A stretch of DNA of 64,000 bases, from positions 8,029,298 to 8,093,297 of the forward strand of contig CM035353.1 in assembly GCA_020137815.1 (NCBI GenBank). Direction: 5' to 3'. Positions 56,772 through 64,000 of the stretch are shown here, piece after piece. A program made the translations under genes and the position numbers. Under the pieces are notes generated by a model. It was not told the origin of the DNA and ran no database searches. It saw nothing but the letters and a program-made list of their open reading frames with translations. Numbering within the stretch: the stretch's first letter is position 1; each line of letters begins with the position of its first letter. Source of the stretch: Hormiphora californensis (Eukaryota > Ctenophora > Tentaculata > Cydippida > Pleurobrachiidae).

Positions 56772-59377
56772 ATGAACTCAGGTGAAATAAGAGAAAAATG
56801 GGTTGCCATCCAGAAAAGAAGTTACACCAACTGGATCAATGAGGTAACTTTCTAACAGCCCTGATCTCTTCGATTCATCTTTAATAACTATCCTGATCCT
56901 GTAATTAGTTGGCTATTCGTCTCTTCATAACATTCCTCACTGCCCCTTCAATACCCCTTGATGATCAGGTCACACTGACTACTATTCTCACACTGTCCAG
57001 GTGCTACGTCCAACGGGGGAGTGTGTCAATGATATAGTTGATGATATCGGGAGTGGGGTGCTCCTTTGTAAACTAACCATGCTGCTGCACTACCAAGAAA
57101 CTACGATACCACCGGAATCCTCGGCTCCTTTTCCAGGTGGGTAGTCATGGGTTGTTCATGGGTTGTCATGGGTTGTTATGGGTTGTTATGGGTAGTCATG
57201 GGTTGTCATGTGTTGTTATGGGTTGTTATGGGTTGTTATGGGTTGTCATGGGTTGTCATGGGTTGTTATGGGTTGCCATGGGTTGATATGGGTTGTCATG
57301 GGTTGTCATGTGTTGTCATGGGTTGTCATGGGTTGTCATGGGTTGTCAGGGGTTGTCATGGGTTGCCATGGTTACGGTGTGTACCATGTAATATTAGTGT
57401 TCGGTTCCAGTTACATAAACACAGTTTATTGGTGGTTTAAAGTGGTTTATACAAACAATTTCTACACACTACACTAATATATCCTATTATGTAGTTGTTT
57501 TTGTTGAAACACAAGAAGACTAAATAAATTTTGAGTGGACTAAGTGGTAATTATGCGTCTTAAGTTTACTTCTGTCAGAGCATTGGCCTGACAGGTTTAC
57601 TTAGGTTTACATCTATTCGAGCCCATTTACGAGCGTTATGTAGAATGCTTCTAGAGTTTTAGATTTTAATATTTTACTGGGCTTCACACAGGGTTGTGAA
57701 ATCTGGGCAGGGGTGGCCGGTGAGTTTTAAAATGGTAAAGGGACATAGAGAAGAGGTGGGTAGAGACAGAGAGTGACCATAGAGTCAGAGGGAGGGAGAG
57801 GGTTGACGGAGAAGCAGAGATGATAGACGGAGAGAGGGGGCGAACGAGACGATTAAATAGACCAGGAAAGAAGGGCAAAGAGCTGTGATTGTGCCCACCG
57901 AACTAGTTATCACACTCACATACACACACACAGACCTACCAACTACAATCGCCCTCATCAAACCATGTGTGTCTGTGGGAGAGATATTGTTAGATCTCAT
58001 CTAGCACATTTTATCATGGGTCACCAACAAATATTAGCTCCTCCACAATATCTCCTTGATCGTCTGACTCCCCCTCAATTTTCCAGTACCTTACTTCCTC
58101 CACTATAATCCCCCTAATTATCCTCTCTTTGTTGCCTCCCACCCCCTGGCCTCTTGCCCACTACTCCCCCATTAATTGTTGCCTCCCACCCCCTGGCCTC
58201 TTGCCCACTACTCCCCCATTAATTGTTAGCCTCCCACCCCCTGGCCTCTTGCCCACTACTCCCCCATTAATTGTTGCCTCCCACCCCCTGGCCTCTTGCC
58301 CACTACTCCCCCATTAATTGTTGCCTCCCACCCCCTGGCCTCTTGTCCACTACTCCCCCATTAATTACCCTTAATTACCTCTCTTTGTTACCTCCCCTCC
58401 CCCTTCTCCAGTACCCCCCCCCCCCCCCCCCCAATTACCCTCTCTTTGTTTCAGCGGCATGAGAACATCCAGAAAGCCCTAAACCTGCTGGAGCAATCTG
58501 GCTGCAAGTTGGTTAACATTGGTGCTACTGACATACTGACTAAGAACACCAAACTGATCCTGGGTCTGGTGTGGCAACTTGTCCAGCACTTCCACGTGTT
58601 CCAGGTAGGGAGAGAGGGGACTATTATTATTAGAGATGCGTGGTTTTGTATCAGATGGTCACCTTTCTCTGAGTCTGTTGGCATGAGAATGGGACCAGGG
58701 GAACTATAATTATACTTTGCCAATTGGTTTACAAGTTGCGATTTCAAAGTTACACATATTATTGCCCTTGTTGTAGACAATTAAAAACGTGAAGAAGCTG
58801 AATGAGAGTTTAAAATCTGAAAAGCTCCTGGGGACTGGGGACGAGGAAACAGATGAGCTATTCGACAAACTGGAAAAGTAAGTTTGTTAAATTTTATTGA
58901 TGGTATAATTATTGCGTATGAACAACTCCGTACCCTGGGCCTCATAACTCTCGTGTATATAATGTTAATTTTAATTTAACTTTTCTCACAGGACTAGCAA
59001 GAATTCTTTGGTAAAACGAAAGATGATTGGTAAGTTGAAAATAAATAAAATCAGTACAAATCAATCACTTTTAAAAAAATATTTACCCTTATATGGGCAC
59101 AACACCTCACCTTGTATGGGCATACGTGTTACTGATATCTAACACACATTCAGGTAGACGCAGGGAAAGCAAACTGCTTCCTCCGCCTATGCTTGGTAAA
59201 GTTAATAGCAACGTTCCATATAAAACACACTGCTATACCCTTCCTGCTGTATCTGTTTTGGGCAATTATTCTATTCTTTCATTTAACATAGCAACTTCCA
59301 TTGTTCATGAAGTATTATCAATGACAGCAATTAATCACAGGTTCTTTAATTGTCCCGCATGTATTCACAACTTATAA
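56772..59377 (+). CDS. Calponin-homology domain protein (5' part, one CH domain)
   Basis: Exons 56772-56843, 57001-57136, 58455-58604, 58777-58877, 58992-59029 and from 59154 encode a single CH domain: REKWVAIQKRSYTNWINE, VNDIVDDIGSGVLLCKLTML, NIQKALNLLEQSGCKLVNIG, LILGLVWQLVQHFHV. CH domains of this type bind actin or related cytoskeletal partners. A charged helical stretch follows (KKLNESLKSEKLLG), then a basic RRRESKLLPPPML. The phases of the second and third listed exons do not match, so a small exon is probably hidden between 57137 and 58454, where the CH domain also lacks ~10 residues. The frame in 59154 onward may end at 59377 or splice at ~59198. Reading upstream of the ATG is open, so the true start could lie further 5'. 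The subfamily is not identified. Confidence 0.75.
57146..57372. repeat. Decamer tandem repeat (GTCATGGGTT)n
   Basis: About 22 copies of a ten-base unit with T/C variants in the intron after the second CH exon. Confidence 0.95.
58125..58365. repeat. 47-bp tandem repeat
   Basis: Five near-identical copies of a unit with TTGTTGCCTCCCACCCCCTG and CCACTACTCCCCCATTAA, in the same CH-gene intron. Confidence 0.95.
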
Positions 59378-59409
59378 AGCATTCCTAGTAGCAGATCATG
59401 TATCACAAA

Positions 59410-60799
59410 TCAGAAGTTCAGTAAGCCCCTAACCCATCCTATATAGGATCTCATTGTTTCCTCTGCCCGGGTGGTATTGTGTCGGTATTGCTCCATAATG
59501 TCAATAACTGGGTGGTATACCTGGTCAGGGGCGTCCTCACCTGAATGGAGAGGGTTAACAACTGCAGGGGTCAATCGGGGGAGGGGGAGTATTATAAGAG
59601 AGGGAGGGGTGACTGGTGAGTATTTGGGGAAATCAGAGGGAGAGTATAATAGAGGGAGGGATGAGTTTTTGGGGTTAATCTGGTGAGACTATAGGACATG
59701 GGGTGAGGACAAAACTAGGATGGGACTTATTAGTTCAGACTCTGTGAGCTCTCTTACCCTCATTGTAATCATCGTGGTTGTATTTGTCTATGAAGATGAT
59801 CTGAACTACGTAATTGTAAATCTGCTCCGTCAACCACATTACATCCCTAGTGTCACCTGGCGAGGAGAGAGAGAGAGGGTGAGGAGAGGGAGGGGGTTGT
59901 ATCCATGGAGAGATAGACTGGTCTAAAAGTTGTTCTGAGAGTGTTTAGATCCACTCACAAGTGGTATAATTCTACAACATGATCTGTATACAGCTGTACA
60001 TACCTATCCAGTCATTTCCTCCGGAGATAAGAATTGTAGGGACCTGCATCCTGCTTATCACCCATTCAGGAGGGGTGGTGGAGTTATAGTGGGCCATGTT
60101 ACCTTTACTTCCATAGTCGAACTTCTGAATCTGAAATATGACTGAAGTTAGAGTACAGCTGGGGTAAACCACTCAACTGGATAAACGTATCTATATAATA
60201 GAAGATGATATCATGATGATATTTGGGGATAGCATACGATAGTGAACGCACCTTTTCATATCGGAGAAGTTGAGCCCAGTGGATAATATCTTTAGACGAG
60301 GTGGACTGATCTGCATGTGAACTGTAAATGGGGTACCTGAGGAGAAGGGGGGGGTAAAATGGGGCACTTAGGAAGGGGGGGAGGGGTAAAATGGGATACC
60401 TGGGGAGGGGGTAATCATCTAGCAAAACAATGGATATGCCTATCTCATATTATTCATATTATTCCCCACCCCTGCAGTGTGTACCTGGTTTGGTTTATGT
60501 TGGAGATATCAAACCCCGTTATCAGGGAGTCCCAGCTCTCACAGAGACGCAGGGAAATGGCTGTTGCGGGGCATATCTTGGTTGCTATCCATGTACCAAT
60601 AGCTGACGGTGGGGCAAACTGCTTCCTTCCTATAAGAATAGGGCATTGAAGGGTGGGAGAGGGGGTACAGCTAGCATTGAGGAACAAGGAAGAGAGTGAG
60701 GGGGTTGTACCGGGGAACTGTTTTAAGTTGGTTGTAAGTTTCACTAACCTAGAATGTATGGTAGCAATCCTTCCAGGCTGACTAGATTCTTTAGCACTC
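59410..60799 (-). CDS. Acid-lipase-family protein, C-terminal half only
   Basis: Six exons join in frame: 60799-60749, 60629-60485, 60336-60252, 60130-60004, 59856-59758 and 59540-59410 (about 211 aa to the stop). The sequence matches the second half of lysosomal/gastric acid lipases (alpha/beta hydrolases that cleave cholesteryl esters and triglycerides): FDISNINQTRYPIYSSHADQ, KDIIHWAQLLRYEKIQKFDY, HYNSTTPPEWVISRMQVPT, SGGNDWIGDTRDVMWL. The probable catalytic Asp (in GNDWIGD) and His (in YNHDDY) are present. The signal peptide, the oxyanion region and the GHSQG nucleophile elbow should lie upstream. They are not found between 60.8 kb and the window end, where palindromes and a LINE take over. 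Either a very long intron separates them or the gene is broken. It converges with the CH gene. Confidence 0.8.
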
Positions 60800-60864
60800 C
60801 TAAGGGAAGTTAGAATACATGGTTATTTTGAGAACCTTGGGTGAGCCTAGTTCCTGATTACGTA

Positions 60865-61076
60865 CGATAATGCCTACGGTCAATAATGCCTACAGGGTAT
60901 ATAGGCATATATAATTGGGTGTAGGCAAAACCGTCAAAACGGCAATAATGCCTACGGTGGCAATAATGCCTACGATAAAGTACGATAATGCCTACGATCA
61001 ATAATGCATACATTATTGATAATTGGGTGTAGGCAAAAGCGTCAATATTATTGTTGATATGGCGATAATGCCTACA
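60865..61076. repeat. Short tandem array of AATAATGCCTAC units
   Basis: GATAATGCCTACG/CAATAATGCCTACGG and GGTGTAGGCAAAA[C/G]CGTCAA motifs repeat irregularly up to the palindrome at 61077. Confidence 0.8.
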
Positions 61077-62080
61077 TAGTAGGGACGAATCTTAATTTTT
61101 TGACTCACTATTTGGTGGAAAGCAAATTCCGGTGGTGACCCACCTATTTTGACCCGCTGAACACGATCCCGTTCATAGGCAAGCTCGCAAAAGTGGAGAA
61201 AATGCCCAAATCGGCCACACCCTTTTGCCTGTATTTTCAGCCTGTAGCCAAAAACATAAATCCTCTTAGAATAGGAGTAGAGACAAATCTGAGGGCACTA
61301 AAGTGATCAGCGCCCTCGCATTAGTGGGGGTAGGTGCTGGAATTAAGTCTCTATCTCATCTGGTTAATTAGATAATTGGATAATTAGGTTTGCGCATAAC
61401 CGTTTTTTGGCTATATGGCTATAGCCACTTAGGAATGGTTTAGAGACTTTTCACTGGCGCCATTTTGTAGGCAATAGCCAAGTTATGGGGGGTCGACGTC
61501 GGACTTTTAAGCCCTATCTCCAACCGTTTAGCCGTTATTGGGCCTAAACGATGCTCAAAATCGGGCTTTTTACCGTTTTTCGCTCATTTTGAGCATCGAT
61601 TTAGCCCAATAACGGCTAAACGGTTGGAGATAGAGCTTAAAAGTCCGACGTCGACCCCCCATAACTTGGCTATTGCCTTCAAAATGGCGCCAGTGAAAAG
61701 TCTCTAAACCATTCCTAAGTGGCTATAGCCATATAGCCAAAAAACGGTTATGCGCAAACCTAATTATCCAATTATCTAATTAACCAGATGAGATAGAGAC
61801 TTAATTCCAGCACCTACCCCCACTAATGCGAGGGCGCTGATCACTTTAGTGCCCTCAGATTTGTCTCTACTCCTATTCTAAGAGGATTTATGTTTGTGGC
61901 TACAGGCTGAAAATACAGGTAAAAGGGCGTGGCCGATTTGGGCATTTTCTCCACTTTTGCGAGCTTGCCTATGAACGGGATCGTGTTCAGCGGGTCAAAA
62001 TAGGTGGGTTACAACCGGAATTTGCTTTCCACCAAATAGTGAGTCAGCCACTTCTTTTTATAAGAGATTCGTCCCTACTA
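61077..62080. mobile_element. 1-kb palindrome, TA-flanked
   Basis: Arms of nearly 500 bp are almost perfect complements (ends GTAGGGACGAATC and GATTCGTCCCTAC, TA on each side; axis near 61575). Subterminal sequence TTAGAATAGGAGTAGAGACA and CCTCGCATTAGTGGGGGTAG is shared with the 2.9-kb palindrome at 4.9-7.8 kb, so the two are related. No protein-coding frame. Confidence 0.88.
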
Positions 62081-62411
62081 TACAGGGGTGATTGGGTGTA
62101 GGCAAAAGCGTCAATATTATTGTTGATATGGCGATAATGCCTACAAGCGTCAAATCATCATATCCCGATTGGTAACGTGACCCTGAGGGCGGCACCAATA
62201 CGATATAGGAGATATGGCTCGTTAGTTATTGGAGTAAACCGATTGACATGAGAGCTCCTCTAATCGGTAAGGCTTAAGCTCTCATGTCTCATGTCGGATT
62301 GGATACGTGATATGGGCGGTTCATCTAACGGCTTGTTACAACGATTACAATCGGTTGGATCGGATGCCCGGATACGTGATATGGGCAGTTCATCTAACGG
62401 TGGCAAAGAGG

Positions 62412-62418
62412 TATAAAG
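62412..62418 (+). promoter_or_regulatory. TATA box of the proline-rich ORF
   Basis: TATAAAG stands 37 bases before the ATG at 62449. Just upstream, GATACGTGATATGGGC and GTTCATCTAACGG occur twice (62304 and 62370 areas), a possible duplicated promoter element. Confidence 0.5.
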
Positions 62419-62448
62419 GTCGAGGTCACACAGCCACAACTAACAATC

Positions 62449-62712
62449 ATGTCTCTACCATTATCAACAGCTCTTCGAACAGCAATGGACTCCCTACTCG
62501 ATACTACACCTCCTCCTCCTCCTCCTCCTCCTCCTCCTCCACCACATCCTGATCCTTCTACACCTTCCTTACCTACTCCTCCTCCTCCTCTTCCTGCTAC
62601 ACCTACCCTACCCACCCTACCTACCCCTCCTCCTCCTGTCACATCCTCTCTTCAATTCCTGACTGGGGCTAAAGGTGGACGACAGGCCGCCTATAATGGA
62701 TACCTCTACTAA
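62449..62712 (+). CDS. Small proline-rich protein (87 aa), unrecognised
   Basis: An ATG-to-stop frame gives MSLPLSTALRTAMDSLLD, then a run of twelve Pro and further Pro/Thr/Ser-rich segments, ending GAKGGRQAAYNGYLY. A TATA box sits at a usable distance. The non-repetitive ends (a short amphipathic start and a Gly/Tyr end) are what distinguish this from a chance frame over a CCT repeat. There is no signal peptide. It may be a real small gene, or part of a larger one. A translated (CCT)n microsatellite remains possible. Confidence 0.4.
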   Translation: MSLPLSTALRTAMDSLLDTTPPPPPPPPPPPPHPDPSTPSLPTPPPPLPATPTLPTLPTPPPPVTSSLQFLTGAKGGRQAAYNGYLY

Positions 62713-62861
62713 ATTGAGGGAGCATTGCATTATAGCGAGTTTAGTAGATTGATGACAAGATAGATATCCTGTCCCTTGGTCCGAGATCAACAGAGTGCTC
62801 TAGCACGGGGTTAGCCGGCGAGCAGTTTATACAAATTATATTTCTATATATTTGGTGATTG

Positions 62862-64000
62862 TCTCTCGGATACTCTGGCCTTACTCTGTGGAGTGCCCCA
62901 AGGGTCCCTCCTGGGTCCTATTTTGTTTCTACTATACATTGAGGCTGTACAGGACATTGTGGAACCATATGGGCTCCGGATAAAGTTATATGCTGACGAC
63001 TCCCAGCTCTATGTGAGTCTGGTTCCTACAGATTCTACTGGCTGGTTGGAGGCAAAGGTGGATATTGAGGAATGTCTGGCGAAGGTGAAGCGGTGGATGG
63101 TGGGACAGTGGTTGAAGTGCAACGAGGCTAAGACAGAATTCATCCTTCTTGGAAAGCGCAGTTCCTTAGGCAAGGTCACATTCGATCCAGTCATTAACTT
63201 TGGAGGAACAGAAATCTCCCCTAGTGAATGTAGTGGAACAACCGGGAAAACCCTTGGAATCCTCTTGGATCACAATCTCAATCTTGAACGACAGGTTAAC
63301 AATGTGAGGAAACAGTGTGGATTGGCATTACGGAATCTCTGGCAGTTGCACAGGTGTTTTGATATTCCAACAAAGATAATGTTGGTCAAACAATTGATCA
63401 TATCAAGAATTGATTACAGTAACATACTGTACTGTGGACTTCCAGGTCGAGTTCTCAGTGGGCTCCAGAAACTTCTTAACGCCTGTGTGCGCTTTATATA
63501 CAACATTCATGGACACCAGGAAAGCTATTTGGAATACTTCAGGCAGTGCCATATCTTGCCCATCTCCTACAGACTGGACTTCAAAGCCTGTCTGATCGCC
63601 TACAAGATAGTCTATGGAACAGCACCCCGTTACCTCCAGGAAATGGTGCCACTTGATGACAGCTGGGGTCTCTCCAGGACAACAAGGATGACTAGTGTTA
63701 CTGATCCGTACAGATTAAAACACCCAAAGATGACAAGCATCAACGCCAACTCTAAGTTGAGACGTAGGAGACTATCAGTGTTCCTGCCTACTATTTGGAA
63801 TGAGTTACCTCTTGAGCTCAGGTCAATCCCCAATGTGGATACATTCAAGGCCCGTCTGAAGACACATCTCTTCGTTGGTGCATTTGGAGTGGGTGATGGG
63901 GAACCCGCGGCTGAGTTGTAATGTTTGTTGTAGTTGTGGAGCCTGCGGGCAATCGGTGTCATCCTCTCTCTAGACATGCTATTAAATCACTACCTAGTTT
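62862..64000 (+). mobile_element. 5'-truncated LINE, same family as 8.6 kb
   Basis: The frame 62893-63921 (342 aa) begins at the RT motif GVPQGSLLGPILFLLY and continues through LYADDSQLYVSL to SVFLPTIWNELPLELRS. It is alignable along its whole length with the 8576-9703 copy (shared RIKLYADDSQLY, ECLAKVKRWM against ECLSSVKAWM, LRRRRLSVFLP against LRRRRPSVFLP). The 5' break lies a few codons earlier in the RT than the first recognisable motif. The 3' UTR runs off the window. Confidence 0.92.

Noticed and set aside
57147-57440. Met-Gly-Cys-Trp-Val repeat protein
   Set aside because: Translation of the GTCATGGGTT decamer array in an intron.

Overview
The window is animal genomic DNA. Its genes are split by introns with ordinary GT-AG junctions, several have clear metazoan counterparts (PEX14, EED, HMGXB4, a PRDM9-like SET and zinc-finger gene, an acid-lipase-family gene, a calponin-homology gene), and the spaces between them are filled with LINE retrotransposons, palindromic MITE-like DNA elements and microsatellites. 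Short introns, secreted Cys-rich peptides of the GCWRD type and L2/CR1/Jockey-like LINEs would fit an early-branching animal such as a sponge or cnidarian. That placement is an inference, not something the sequence proves.

Layout. 0.8-2.7 kb: PEX14 (minus) with an apparent one-base frameshift. 4.2-10.8 kb: the 3' part of an unrecognised gene (minus) whose introns hold a 2.9-kb palindrome and a truncated LINE. 11.2-16.5 kb: a dense bed of palindromic elements, some nested, plus tandem duplications. 16.6-20.2 kb: a LINE with an uninterrupted 1007-codon ORF. 21.7-22.3 kb: a small secreted peptide gene (plus), converging with an unrecognised 139-aa gene (minus, 22.7-24.2 kb). 25.2-28.2 kb: a degraded or poorly assembled second copy of the 15.4-20.8 kb region. 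29.7-33.9 kb: complete EED (minus). 34.1-37.6 kb: complete HMGXB4 (minus), 185 bp upstream of EED. 38.8-46.4 kb: three LINE copies (minus). 46.5-48.1 kb: nested palindromes. 48.3-52.25 kb: a complete ten-exon PRDM gene (plus). 53-56.5 kb: further DNA elements. 56.8-59.3 kb: a calponin-homology gene (plus), converging with the C-terminal half of an acid-lipase-type gene (minus, 59.4-60.8 kb). 61-62.1 kb: a second large palindrome. 62.4 kb: a small proline-rich ORF with its own TATA box. 62.9 kb to the end: another truncated LINE.

Functional themes. Three chromatin genes (EED, HMGXB4 and the PRDM methyltransferase) lie within 23 kb. Much of the length of the larger introns is mobile or tandem repeat DNA: in EED intron 1, HMGXB4 intron 1 and two introns of the unrecognised gene, the inserts account for most of the intron. 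The clearest novelty is in the repeat fraction: (i) two elements with G-run/C-run ends and 7-8-bp target duplications, one carrying a 63-bp near-palindromic minisatellite open on both strands; (ii) a TA-targeting palindromic MITE family whose insertions can be seen against two matching empty sites in this same window; (iii) two large related palindromes. All exon boundaries were derived by hand from splice motifs and reading-frame continuity; no database search was possible.
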